A stretch of DNA of 64,000 bases from an uncultured Clostridia bacterium (GTDB lineage: Bacteria; Bacillota; Clostridia; TANB77; CAG-508). Position numbers and translations under genes: made by a program. The DNA lies in NCBI GenBank assembly GCA_947601495.1, contig CANQGE010000005.1:28255-92254 (forward strand). Reading direction: 5' to 3'. Positions 24,692 through 33,979 of this stretch are shown piece after piece. Below the pieces are notes generated by a model that saw nothing but the letters and a program-made list of their open reading frames with translations, was not told the DNA's origin and searched no databases. Within the stretch, counting starts at the first letter, position 1; each line of letters begins with the position of its first letter.

Positions 24692-25632
24692 TAAACTCCT
24701 ACATGAGATGGCTGATAAGTATTTACCCTATGTGTATGTTCATTAAGAGTGTGCACATGTCCTTTACCGCCTCCTATTGAACCAGTACTTTTTGAAGATG
24801 AAGTATTAGAGGCAACACCAGAACCATTAAATGTTCTATCAAAATTATATGCCATCGAACCCGTATCGTCAGCATAAGGATGAGAATGAGAAGGAATTTG
24901 ATCTATAGTTAAGGTTGTTGAACCTGTATTTCCAGTAGCCTTTTCTGATGTTATAAACTTGCTACCAACAGAACTCCCAATTGTTTTAAAGTCGCCATCA
25001 TCTTGTCCAACTAAAGTTTCTCCTATTGCGATTTTTTGCCATGTGCCACCTAATTCTTTATTTGGATCCGCATCACTATCAAAAAATATTACTATTCCTA
25101 CAGGATATGGGGCAAGTTTACATTTTTTTATAATTTCGCTCTCATTTACAATGGCATCTAACTTATCTTGAATAGTTTTATATATAGATTCATAATCTAT
25201 GTATTCTACTAAACTTGTAAAATCACTTACTTTTCCATTAGTAATTTTAAATTGAGCAAAAGGAAATTGATAAATTACCCCACCATCTGTTAAATCTTCT
25301 TGTGTTAATGTAGGATATGCAGTTGATGATTTTATTATTTTTACAGAGACTTGATTTAATTCTGTATCAGTATTTTCTTTTGACAAATCAATTTCACATA
25401 TTAATTTACAGTAAGCTGTGTCTGTATCAACATTTTTTGTTTCAGTTCCGATTATCTGTATAGGTCTTCCTTTTACCCAAAAATAACCTTCACCTACAGA
25501 GACTGTTGAACTTGTATTAGAAACTTGGCAACCTTTAATTACCCCACTTTTTTTATTTAAAACAAAATCCATAAACAACGCAAAAGCATCATTCGAAAAA
25601 ATTTGATTTTGAAATACATGACCTCGTATCAT
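24673..25632 (-). CDS. Tail fibre / baseplate protein
   Basis: This 319-aa protein resembles tail-collar and fibre proteins. It has an N-terminal baseplate-attachment region (GHVFQNQIFSNDAFALFMDFVLN), a central PVGIVIFFDSDADPNKELGGTWQKI segment like that of collar-fibre proteins, and a C-terminal Gly/Ser/His-rich end (IPSHSHPY, GGGKGHVHTLNEHTH) typical of metal-binding fibre tips. The gene starts one base after the preceding stop. No VR-like sequence is present, so it is not a second DGR target. Confidence 0.75.
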   Translation of the reverse strand: MIRGHVFQNQIFSNDAFALFMDFVLNKKSGVIKGCQVSNTSSTVSVGEGYFWVKGRPIQIIGTETKNVDTDTAYCKLICEIDLSKENTDTELNQVSVKIIKSSTAYPTLTQEDLTDGGVIYQFPFAQFKITNGKVSDFTSLVEYIDYESIYKTIQDKLDAIVNESEIIKKCKLAPYPVGIVIFFDSDADPNKELGGTWQKIAIGETLVGQDDGDFKTIGSSVGSKFITSEKATGNTGSTTLTIDQIPSHSHPYADDTGSMAYNFDRTFNGSGVASNTSSSKSTGSIGGGKGHVHTLNEHTHRVNTYQPSHVGVYWKRVA

Positions 25633-25633
25633 T

Positions 25634-26893
25634 TTATTGCTCCTTTCTAAGTTTTTTTACAATTGTATCTATAAAATCAATTCTCATATTTCCACAAGTA
25701 ATCTTTAAGAATTTATCTCCAGTATCTTCTATAGCTGAAACATAAGTATCATAAATTATATTATTATTTGTTTTTATAGAAATAGGAGTACCAATTTTAA
25801 TATTTTCAATATCAAATAAATCAGTATCTCTTCTTAAATTAAAACTAATATTATGATTATAGATGTTTCCTTTAAATATATCTAAAGCTGTTTGTCTAGC
25901 ATCTTCTGAGTTTGCTGTATAAGTAGTTTCAATTAATCCTATTGCCCTATCAGGATCATTAATATCATCTGTCACAGTTCTATTACTTTTTAAATAAAAT
26001 GCTTGTACATCTGTATCCGTTTTTACTACCACTTTTGCAGTAATAGAAGTTTCAAAAACTTCTTTGTAATTACTTACATCTGAAACTGTCGTATCTATTA
26101 ATTTAATATCTGTATCTGTAGATTTATATATATTTATAATTAGGATTTGTCCTTCTAATATGTAATCCATAATAATATTGTAGTTTTGAGTACAATTAGT
26201 TATAAAAGTATGAAAATTAAAAATTCCAAATTCATCTGTATCAACACTTTTTTGAAGTTTTGTGTGAGTCTTTACATTAACTTTTAAATATTTATAATTT
26301 AAAAGTTTATCATCTGAATTTGTGAATTCATTATAAATAGTTTGTTCTATAAAATCTTCTATACCTTTTTGACTGATTATTTCTTCATTGTTTAATATTA
26401 TTTTTCTATCAAATATATTACTTATATATTTTAATGTAATTTTATATACTCTATTATATATTTCATTTGTTTTAGAATTCGTTATATTGCTAATTATTCC
26501 TAAATATGAAGTATTTCTTCTTTTTATAAATATTTTATCTCCATTAACAGCATTCGGTATATCAATAACATTAATATAAGAATTTGCATTTGTTTCTTCA
26601 TCAAGTTTAAAATTATAGTTATCATTAAATTCTTTTACATCTTTAATTTCCAATGTATCTTTATCTAAAATATAAGCGATATTGTAATAATTAATATTAG
26701 TTTTTACTTGTTTTTCAAGAACTTGTAGTTTCTTACTATTTTCATAAGAATGATCTAACAAATCAATAAAATTTGCATTTACTTCATATACTCCACCAAT
26801 TTCAGGTGCTTCAACTTCAATTTCATAATATCCAGACTGAGAATTATATTTTAACTCATAAACTTTATTATTTAAAATAATAGTAGTCTTCAT
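25634..26893 (-). CDS. Tail-tip (Tal/Gp37-like) protein
   Basis: The 419-aa protein follows the distal-tail gene and has the layout of siphovirus Gp37-like or tail-associated proteins: a short N-terminal beta domain, a helical link, then a large beta-rich body (VNGDKIFIKRRNTSYLGIIS, and KIGTPISIKTNNNIIYDTYVSAIEDTGDK near the end). No peptidase motif is evident. It would connect the baseplate hub to the fibres. The assignment rests on order and general pattern. Confidence 0.65.
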   Translation of the reverse strand: MKTTIILNNKVYELKYNSQSGYYEIEVEAPEIGGVYEVNANFIDLLDHSYENSKKLQVLEKQVKTNINYYNIAYILDKDTLEIKDVKEFNDNYNFKLDEETNANSYINVIDIPNAVNGDKIFIKRRNTSYLGIISNITNSKTNEIYNRVYKITLKYISNIFDRKIILNNEEIISQKGIEDFIEQTIYNEFTNSDDKLLNYKYLKVNVKTHTKLQKSVDTDEFGIFNFHTFITNCTQNYNIIMDYILEGQILIINIYKSTDTDIKLIDTTVSDVSNYKEVFETSITAKVVVKTDTDVQAFYLKSNRTVTDDINDPDRAIGLIETTYTANSEDARQTALDIFKGNIYNHNISFNLRRDTDLFDIENIKIGTPISIKTNNNIIYDTYVSAIEDTGDKFLKITCGNMRIDFIDTIVKKLRKEQ

Positions 26894-26903
26894 TTAAAAC
26901 CTC

Positions 26904-27773
26904 CTATACGGTTTTATAAAATTCTATAATTGAAATTCTTGCATTTTGAATATCATTATCCGCATGAATTTGAAGTTTAGAAGTTCCTATAGGTAATTTA
27001 AAAAGATTGACATTTCCAACATCAACATAAGGATTTTTAAATAAATTTTCATAAGTTCCATCTGTATTTTGCTTTTTAATATATAAATTTCCGTCTTTAC
27101 TTGAAAATAAGAATTTCTCGTATTCTTGAATTTCTATTTCAATTTTTAATTCATTTATAATTTGATCATCTTGATAAACAGTAATTGTTGGATTTTTAAT
27201 GTAACCATCCATAGAAACTTGAATAGCTGATTCTGTATGACCTTTATTTTCATAAATAATATTTTTATTATCATAATCAATAAACATACTATCCCATTTA
27301 AAATCCCATCTTACTTCTCCATCAGTAGAAATAAGAGAAATAATAACATCTTCTTTTTTATACCATAAAGATTTAGTTTTTAATTTTATAGGACATGCTA
27401 ATATATTAAAATCATCTTCTTCTGATTTACCTATCTTAATAAAATCTATATCTCTATAATATTCTATTCTATTCTTTAGTTTAGGAACATAAATAAGTTT
27501 TAATTCTTTTGCATTATATACAAAATTAGAAAATTTTTGATATTCATCATAAGTTTCCTCATCAAACTCTAATGTTCCTGTAATTGTATTTTGAACCATT
27601 TTTTTACTCGTTGGAATAAAAGTATCGCCTATTTGTTCATAATTTATTGTTTCCTCATAACCTAATCCATCTATATCATATAAAAATAAATGGCCATTTA
27701 TTTCTTGGAAATCAATTCTAGAACCATTTTCATTTTCAAGATAAAAATTTCTTATATCTTCATATCTATACAA
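26904..27773 (-). CDS. Distal tail (Dit-like) protein
   Basis: A 289-aa phage tail-family protein starts eight bases inside the tape-measure gene end. The beginning (MYRYEDIRNFYLENENGSRID... GYEETINYEQIGDTFIPTSK) and the following ITGTLEFD-ETYDEYQKF are typical of the N-terminal ring-forming domain of Dit-like proteins. The remaining half fits a galectin-like or accessory domain. It forms the hub at the end of the tail tube. Confidence 0.75.
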   Translation of the reverse strand: MYRYEDIRNFYLENENGSRIDFQEINGHLFLYDIDGLGYEETINYEQIGDTFIPTSKKMVQNTITGTLEFDEETYDEYQKFSNFVYNAKELKLIYVPKLKNRIEYYRDIDFIKIGKSEEDDFNILACPIKLKTKSLWYKKEDVIISLISTDGEVRWDFKWDSMFIDYDNKNIIYENKGHTESAIQVSMDGYIKNPTITVYQDDQIINELKIEIEIQEYEKFLFSSKDGNLYIKKQNTDGTYENLFKNPYVDVGNVNLFKLPIGTSKLQIHADNDIQNARISIIEFYKTV

Positions 27774-30700
27774 CTTCAGCCCCCCAATCTTCTCTTATCT
27801 TTTTTGCTGCTCTGTCAATTTCTTCATTAGTCATTTCTTGAGGATAAAAATTGACAACTATGCTTTTTGGTGAAATATTATTAATAATTCCATCATTTAA
27901 ATCAGAATTATTATTCAATAAATCATTAATATTTCCGTTAAGACCTAGTGGTATATTTTCTAAAGAATTTGAAAAAGAATCTAATATTGTTAACCCTAAA
28001 TCTGCAACTTCATTTTCTGCTGCAGATCGCATTTTTGATATTCCTACATTAAATCCTTCAACAAAAAAGCCAGCTATTTCTGCAGTTTCTTTAGATGGAC
28101 TATGAATGCCTAGTACACTCATAAAATTTGATAATAAGCTAGAAGCAAAACTCCTAACAGCACTAAAAGCTCCTGCTTGATTACCTTCAATACCTCTTTG
28201 TACACCATTATCATATTCTTTACCAGCATCAGTACCATCTGACATTTCTAAAAATTTTCTATGTGCTTTGTTTCCCATATCACCAGAAGCTGTTTCTACA
28301 GTTTTATCTGTATCTATAGCATCTCTGATATTAGCTACTGTTATATTAGTATCTGGTGTCATTTCTGAAATATTAGTTAAAAATAATCTTTCAGCTCTAT
28401 CTCCTAAATTTCCTGTTGCCGTTTCCACAGTTTTATTTATTGCTATTGTATTAGTTACTTTTTGTATTTCTGCTGCAGTAGAAGGATCCATTTGATTTAT
28501 AGCTGTACAATATGTGTTATATGAATTGTCTGCAAGAAGTTGCCACATTTCAATTTGTAAAGGACTCAATTCTCCAATTGTAGTGGTCATATTTACTAAA
28601 CTTTCTGCCAGTGCATTTAATTGATTCTCTTCTGATAAAATCTGATTTTGATATATAGTTGCATTTGCTTCATCGCCTTGCCTAATTAAAGTATCATATT
28701 TATTTTGATTTGTTTCGATTTCCATTAATGTAATTTCTATTTGCTTTTGTAATTGTTCTTCTCTAGAAGCTGTTTCAGAACTATATGCTACAATATTTCT
28801 ATTTACTAATTCTTCTAAACTTTCAGTTGTATTTGATTGCATCAATTGTAAATTATATTCATAATTAGCAATATCATCTGCATAACCATTTATTAAATCA
28901 TTTTGTTCTTTAATAGATGCTGATAAAATATCCATCTGCATCTTTGCTTGTACACTTTCTCTTCCACTTGAAGACCAAAATTTAGCATTTGCATCCTTTA
29001 ATTGCTCTTGTAATTCTATTAAATCTTCATACGCTTTAGAACGATTTTGAATTGCTTGAGTATAAGCCTCTTCTTGCTGTTGCATAATAACTTCAGCTTT
29101 TTTCTTTAATATAGTATTATCAATTTCTTGTTGCAAATCTTTATACCCGTTAATAATGTCGCCTGTCATTGATATTTCAATTCCTAAAGCATTTGATAAT
29201 TCTGTAACAATAAACTTAGCTCTTTTTTCATAACCATCTTTTACTTTTCCATTTTCATCTGTTATTTGTTTTAATTCACTATATAAATTCTCTGTATTAG
29301 CAATTTCTGTTAAATTTGCAGATATTTGTTCGTTTTGTTTATCTATTAGAGCTTGTCTTTGATTAACATCATCTTCAATTGCTTTTCTATTATTATTTAG
29401 AGCTATTGTTTCTTTTTCTTCGGCAATACAGAAAGCTGTAACAACTGCTGTTAAACCAACAATACCAGCAACTGCTAAAGTTGTTGGATTAATTAATGAT
29501 GTAATTCCTGTACTTAAAGCCTGAATTTCTGTCGCTCCTGTTGCACTTGCGGAAGATATACTTCCAATTGCACTTGAAAATTTTCCAATTGTACTTATTC
29601 CACCACCAATTGTAGAAACTATACTACCAATTCCAGAAGTTACAGGACCTATTACAATTGCAAGAGCTCCCATTCTAATAATATTACTTTTAGAAACATC
29701 ATCTAATTCATTAAATCGCTTTACAGCACTTTTTAGATTATCTATCAATGGTTCTGCGTTTTCAACTAAAGAATTAATAGCTGGTAATAATTCATCACCC
29801 AAACCTATTGCCATTGTCTGAAAACTATTCTTTAATTTTTTAATTTGGGATTCTGTTGTACCATATCTCTTATTGGCTTCATTTGTTAAAGCTATGTTTT
29901 CTTCAAAAGCACTTGTACCAGTTTCAATAGCTTTATTAAATAAATCTCCAGCATTAGCTGCCCTCAATAAAGAATCTCTTAATCTAACTTCTGTCAATCC
30001 CATTTCTGTTAACATAGAGATTGCACTTTCTCCTTTATTTTCAGCATTTCCTAATCCTTGTATAAAAGCACTTAAAGCACCTGCAGCATCTTTTCCCCAT
30101 GCCTCTTGAAATTCTTTTGCACTCATTCCTGATATTTCTGCAAAATCTTCCAAATTAGTTCCAGCAGTTATTAAATTTTTAACTTCTGTACTTGTCATTC
30201 CTATGCTTTGAGATAATTCTTTAAATCCTTTAGAATCATTAGCAGACATTAACTCAAGACTTCTCAATGACATACCTGTTTTTTGCAATACCTCATTTAG
30301 CTTGGTTCCGCCAAGTTCAACTGCATTTTGCATTTTTACCATTGCTTTTGAAATTGCAGATCCACCCATTTCTGCTTCAATTCCTACAGAACTTAAAGCT
30401 GTTGCTAATCCTAAAATTTGACCTTCTGAAAATCCAACTTGTTCTCCAGCTCCAGCAAGTCTCATTGCCATTTCAACAATATCAGCTTCAGTTGTTGCAA
30501 AATTATTTCCCAAATCAACTATTGCTGAACCTAGTTTGTCGAAATCTTTCTGTGACATTTGAGTTATATTAGCAAACCTTGCTAATTGAGTAGATGCCTC
30601 TTCTGCTGTCAAATTTGTAGAATTTCCTAAATCAATCATTGCTTTTGAAAAATCTAAAATATTGTCTGTTTGTATTCCTAACTGTCCAGCAGCCTCTGCA

Positions 30701-31350
30701 ACTGCTGCAATTTCTGTTGCTGAAGAAGGCACTTCTTCAGATAAATCTAATATACCCTGTCTTAAATTATCTAATTGTTCTGCAGTACCATCAACTGTTT
30801 TTAATACTCCAGTAAATGCAGATTCAAAATCAACTGCAGATTTTGTAACTGCTACAACACCTGCAGTTGCTACTGCACTAAATTTAGATAATGAATTTCC
30901 AACAGAAGTAATTTTATCTCCAATGCCTTCTACTTTTTCTCCAAAGGATTGTAGACTTTTGCCTACAATATTAAAAGTGTTAGACTGAATCGATAATTTA
31001 GAAGTAGTAGTGTTTATTTCATTTGCCAAATTTTGCTGTATAGTTTGTTGATCTAGCAATTTTTTATTAAGATTTTGTGCTTCTGTACTATTTTCCCCAT
31101 ATATTTTAACTGCTTCTTCATATTTCTTTCTAGTGTTTTCTACTACCTTTGTTTGTTCTTCATACTTTGAATTTAATAATTCTAATCTACTCTTTAATGT
31201 TTCTACATTAGTTGAATTTCCATTTAACTGTGCCTGGTTTAATTTTAATTCTGAATTCAATGTTTTAATTAAACCAGTAGATTCTTTTATATTTTTATCA
31301 AATTCATCTGTATTAGCAGAGAATATAATATTCTGTTTTTTAGATCCCAT
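27766..31350 (-). CDS. Tape measure protein (TP901 type)
   Basis: The largest gene of the prophage (1194 aa) sets tail length and is threaded through the tail tube. It has an N-terminal coiled coil (about 20-135), a TP901 core (DFESAFTGVLKTVDGTAEQL, AAAGQLGIQTDNILDF), hydrophobic segments near 560-660, and further coiled coils (750-920). The C-terminal QEMTNEEIDRAAKKIREDWG is usual for the family. It begins just after the frameshifted chaperone stop, with AAGGAGG as ribosome site. Confidence 0.92.
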   Translation of the reverse strand: MGSKKQNIIFSANTDEFDKNIKESTGLIKTLNSELKLNQAQLNGNSTNVETLKSRLELLNSKYEEQTKVVENTRKKYEEAVKIYGENSTEAQNLNKKLLDQQTIQQNLANEINTTTSKLSIQSNTFNIVGKSLQSFGEKVEGIGDKITSVGNSLSKFSAVATAGVVAVTKSAVDFESAFTGVLKTVDGTAEQLDNLRQGILDLSEEVPSSATEIAAVAEAAGQLGIQTDNILDFSKAMIDLGNSTNLTAEEASTQLARFANITQMSQKDFDKLGSAIVDLGNNFATTEADIVEMAMRLAGAGEQVGFSEGQILGLATALSSVGIEAEMGGSAISKAMVKMQNAVELGGTKLNEVLQKTGMSLRSLELMSANDSKGFKELSQSIGMTSTEVKNLITAGTNLEDFAEISGMSAKEFQEAWGKDAAGALSAFIQGLGNAENKGESAISMLTEMGLTEVRLRDSLLRAANAGDLFNKAIETGTSAFEENIALTNEANKRYGTTESQIKKLKNSFQTMAIGLGDELLPAINSLVENAEPLIDNLKSAVKRFNELDDVSKSNIIRMGALAIVIGPVTSGIGSIVSTIGGGISTIGKFSSAIGSISSASATGATEIQALSTGITSLINPTTLAVAGIVGLTAVVTAFCIAEEKETIALNNNRKAIEDDVNQRQALIDKQNEQISANLTEIANTENLYSELKQITDENGKVKDGYEKRAKFIVTELSNALGIEISMTGDIINGYKDLQQEIDNTILKKKAEVIMQQQEEAYTQAIQNRSKAYEDLIELQEQLKDANAKFWSSSGRESVQAKMQMDILSASIKEQNDLINGYADDIANYEYNLQLMQSNTTESLEELVNRNIVAYSSETASREEQLQKQIEITLMEIETNQNKYDTLIRQGDEANATIYQNQILSEENQLNALAESLVNMTTTIGELSPLQIEMWQLLADNSYNTYCTAINQMDPSTAAEIQKVTNTIAINKTVETATGNLGDRAERLFLTNISEMTPDTNITVANIRDAIDTDKTVETASGDMGNKAHRKFLEMSDGTDAGKEYDNGVQRGIEGNQAGAFSAVRSFASSLLSNFMSVLGIHSPSKETAEIAGFFVEGFNVGISKMRSAAENEVADLGLTILDSFSNSLENIPLGLNGNINDLLNNNSDLNDGIINNISPKSIVVNFYPQEMTNEEIDRAAKKIREDWGAEVV

Positions 31351-31353
31351 TGC

Positions 31354-31877
31354 TTATTCCTCCTTTGGATTATTCATGTAATTTTGATAAGCAACTATAT
31401 CAGCATAAATATTCTCCAGAAAGGAAATATCACTATTCCAAAAAGTATCAGGATCAATTTTATTTATATATACAAAAAAGACATACATATCAGCAATCGT
31501 TCTGATATATATGTCTGGTTTTTTGTATCTCTTTCCTTTTTGGTTTTTCTTTTTATTGCTAGTAACTTTCTTAAATCCTTTCTGGAATTCTAGTTTTTTC
31601 TTTTAGTTAATAAATCAACTCCTATACTTGAAATTTGTGCTAACGGAATATCTGAAATTAAATCTAAAAATTCTTCATATTCTATAACAATTTCATTTTT
31701 TACACTTACATACGCAGCATATATAACTTGATAATAATCAGATGCTCTTGGTTCTACATCATGTCCATTTCTTAAAATTCCTAAGATATCAATTTCTTTA
31801 TACTTATTTTCGGTTATATAAATTCCTTTAGGAGTTAATTTTAAATCTATTTCTTCATCTTTGATTTTGATTTTCAT
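31354..31877 (-). CDS. Tail assembly chaperone G-GT, -1 frameshift product
   Basis: The upstream ORF (31590-31877) ends AAA AGA AAA AAC TAG. This contains the canonical slippery heptamer A AAA AAC (31593-31599) in the correct phase, directly before the stop. A -1 shift opens a 79-codon basic extension (KLEFQKGFKKVTSN... ending NNPKEE) that stops at 31354-31356, just before the tape-measure ATG. Phage G/GT chaperones use exactly this layout to make two proteins in a fixed ratio. Confidence 0.88.
31590..31877 (-). CDS. Tail assembly chaperone, short form (gpG-like)
   Basis: The zero-frame product is 95 aa, helical, and lies between the major tail protein and tape-measure genes. This is the position of gpG-like chaperones that coat the tape measure during tail assembly. 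It begins MKIKIKDEEIDLKLTPKGIY. The stop follows the slippery sequence described for the longer form. Confidence 0.82.
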   Translation of the reverse strand: MKIKIKDEEIDLKLTPKGIYITENKYKEIDILGILRNGHDVEPRASDYYQVIYAAYVSVKNEIVIEYEEFLDLISDIPLAQISSIGVDLLTKRKN

Positions 31878-31894
31878 TTTATATATTCCTTTCT

Positions 31895-32449
31895 TTATTC
31901 AGCTTTAACTAAATCTGGTGTAAAGTTTGTAAGCCAAGCCAATTTTGTTTCTTCATCTAATTCATCTTCATAAGCCTCATAATAGAATTTTCTATTTTCA
32001 TCAGCTAATGCAGAAAATTCCATCTCATTCATTTCAATTTCTGTTTGATCATTATCAATATTAATTGTTAATCCTTTAATATCTTCCATATATGGAATTG
32101 CTATATATTTTCTATTTCCATCCATATCAACAACAATTGCTGTAAAACATAACGGATTACTTTTTATATCAGTTCCATAAGCATAAACTCCTGTTTTCAA
32201 ACCTTCAGTAGATAAACCAAATACTTTTCTTTTTGTAGAAACTGTTGCGTGTCCTGTAATTGTGATATTCATTTTAGATACTTTCTTTTTAGATTTGATA
32301 ACTCTTCCTTCTGCTCTTTTTTCAACTTCTTCTACTTCTGGTTCCCCACTCATTGTTCCTAGTGGTCCAAAAGGAATAGCTGTATCTTCTGCACTTTTAA
32401 TTGTTCCTTCTAAGACTTGATAATCTTCAAAATCTTCTCTAATATTCAT
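31895..32449 (-). CDS. Major tail protein
   Basis: This 184-aa protein is the likely tail-tube subunit: an N-terminal acidic arm, then a beta-rich core (MNITITGHATVSTKRKVFGL, TGVYAYGTDIKSNPLCFTAIV, TINIDNDQTEIEMNEMEFSAL). That pattern is common to phi13-type major tail proteins. It is followed by the chaperone genes as expected. A strong GGAGG precedes the ATG. Confidence 0.82.
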   Translation of the reverse strand: MNIREDFEDYQVLEGTIKSAEDTAIPFGPLGTMSGEPEVEEVEKRAEGRVIKSKKKVSKMNITITGHATVSTKRKVFGLSTEGLKTGVYAYGTDIKSNPLCFTAIVVDMDGNRKYIAIPYMEDIKGLTINIDNDQTEIEMNEMEFSALADENRKFYYEAYEDELDEETKLAWLTNFTPDLVKAE

Positions 32450-32467
32450 TTTTCATTCCTCCTTTTA

Positions 32468-32911
32468 TTAAATAGTAATTAGATTTATTTCTTTTATTAC
32501 ATGGTTTACTAAACCATTAGTTATTTCATCTTCCTTTGCATCTAAAGATTTTTGAAAAAATTGCTGAGCACCTTTTCTTTTATTATGAATTCCTCTACCT
32601 TCATCTGGAAATATTAAATATCCATAATCTCTTGATTTTGGTTTAGTTCTAGTTTCAACTTTTACCATTAAATTAATTCCTTTATATATCTCCAATGAAT
32701 CAGTATCTCTTGCATGACTTTTGGGAACATTCTTTCCGTAATGTTTATCTGCAGAACGAGGCATTCTTCTTTTTACTTCTTTTTCAAGAATATCACCTGC
32801 CTCGTCCCACAAATATTCATTTATTGCATACTCTGATCTGCTTGGAATTTTCTCAAATTTTTCTTGAAAATTTTTTAAAGCATTATAATTGCAATTTAAT
32901 ATCGTTCCCAT
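32468..32911 (-). CDS. HK97 gp10-like tail-joining protein
   Basis: The basic 147-aa protein with ILEKEVKRRMPRS, KSHARDTDSLEIY and a YGYLIFPDEGRG segment matches the general pattern of HK97-gp10/tail-component proteins at the head-tail joint. The ATG overlaps the stop of the preceding gene by one base. The assignment is by gene order plus weak motif resemblance. Confidence 0.65.
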   Translation of the reverse strand: MGTILNCNYNALKNFQEKFEKIPSRSEYAINEYLWDEAGDILEKEVKRRMPRSADKHYGKNVPKSHARDTDSLEIYKGINLMVKVETRTKPKSRDYGYLIFPDEGRGIHNKRKGAQQFFQKSLDAKEDEITNGLVNHVIKEINLITI

Positions 32912-33288
32912 TAACCAACCTCTGGTTTTTCAAAAATATATGTATTCATTGTAATCCATTCACTTGTTTCTTGAATTTGAATTTCATCTAGTTCCTCTCT
33001 TACAAATGAAATACCTATTTCTTCAAGGGTATTTATTATTTCAAAGTCATCAATTTTTTGCTCTTTTTCAAAAACATATACAATTTCAATTTGTCTTACA
33101 AAGTGTTTCGGACTTGTTTTTCTAAGCATACCTTTTCTTACAATAAAATAATTGTAATTATTAATTTCATTGGCATATATTCTATCGCTCGCAATTGGAA
33201 GTTTATATTTTTCAGCAAGTTTCTTAGTAACTTCAAAGATTTTTTCATTGCTAATCACTTTCAATAACCTCTCTTTCATTCTTTGCAA
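32911..33288 (-). CDS. Tail terminator-like protein
   Basis: A 125-aa protein sits between the head-closure and gp10-like genes. Helical at the N-terminus and beta at the C-terminus (FVRQIEIVYVFEKEQ, WITMNTYIFEKP), it fits the tail-terminator or neck position. It overlaps the gene before it by 38 bases; the nearby internal ATG (MKERLL) would shorten the overlap. Confidence 0.55.
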   Translation of the reverse strand: MQRMKERLLKVISNEKIFEVTKKLAEKYKLPIASDRIYANEINNYNYFIVRKGMLRKTSPKHFVRQIEIVYVFEKEQKIDDFEIINTLEEIGISFVREELDEIQIQETSEWITMNTYIFEKPEVG

Positions 33289-33628
33289 TCTGCAAATATA
33301 GATATAATTTCTTTTGATCAGAACTATCTCTTTTAATTACATCGTAGATAGTATCATCATTATTTATTTTAATTTTTATATTATTTTCGAGATGTCTATA
33401 AGGAACTTTTATTTTTTTATTAATAGTATAGCCTAAAGAATAAGCAGTTATATTATCATTATCTCTGATATTAACCTCTTCAAAAGCCAATTTGCCTTTT
33501 TCAACAAATTTTTCTCCTATTTTTACTCCATTTGAATTTCTTTCAGTTTTTATCAATCCATAATAAATAAAACCATCATTGAAGTTATCAGCTTTTTTAT
33601 ATTGATTATTATATTTCAATATTTTCAC
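33251..33628 (-). CDS. Head-closure / head-tail adaptor-like protein
   Basis: This 125-aa protein is beta-rich (DGFIYYGLIKTERNSNGVKIG, FVEKGKLAFEEVNIRD). Its length and position between the connector and tail-terminator genes match SPP1 gp16-type stoppers. It overlaps both neighbours, implying coupled translation. No strong motif was seen. Confidence 0.55.
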   Translation of the reverse strand: MKILKYNNQYKKADNFNDGFIYYGLIKTERNSNGVKIGEKFVEKGKLAFEEVNIRDNDNITAYSLGYTINKKIKVPYRHLENNIKIKINNDDTIYDVIKRDSSDQKKLYLYLQIAKNEREVIESD

Positions 33629-33938
33629 TCTCCTTTAAATCATTACACGCATAGTTTAGTTGTAATCTTCTGATTTTTTTTAAGAAATTATCTTCAAAAA
33701 ATTCTATATCTTTATTTCTTTGATATCTGCAATGATTTAACAAAAGTTCTCTTGCCAATATATCTTTTTCAAAATCAATTTCTTCAGTTCCTACAAGATT
33801 TGATAAGTCTTGCTTTGCATATTTTATATATTCATTTATTGACTTTTTCGTATCTTCATCATCCCATGTAATATCTAAAAATCTTTTAACTTCCTCTTCT
33901 AATTCCAAAGTTTCCTTTTTTTCTTCACCTTGTTCCAT
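33609..33938 (-). CDS. Head-tail connector (gp6-like)
   Basis: The acidic, all-helical 109-aa protein (RFLDITWDDEDTKKSINEYIKYAKQDLSNL) follows the capsid gene. The phrase 'ITWDDEDT...I..YI..A' is characteristic of HK97 gp6/phage connector family proteins that bind the portal from below. Its first codons are acidic and may be disordered. Confidence 0.7.
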   Translation of the reverse strand: MEQGEEKKETLELEEEVKRFLDITWDDEDTKKSINEYIKYAKQDLSNLVGTEEIDFEKDILARELLLNHCRYQRNKDIEFFEDNFLKKIRRLQLNYACNDLKESENIEI

Positions 33939-33979
33939 ATAAGCGCCTCCAAAATTTTAGTTGCGTGTTAATGTATATC

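Noticed and set aside
24673..25632. Second DGR target in the adjacent tail-fibre gene.
   Set aside because: No stretch resembling TR was found near its end; the His/Gly-rich tip is a different fold.
30267..30572. Plus-strand ORFs opposite the tape-measure gene.
   Set aside because: Shadow frames with biased leucine/phenylalanine composition and no ribosome sites.
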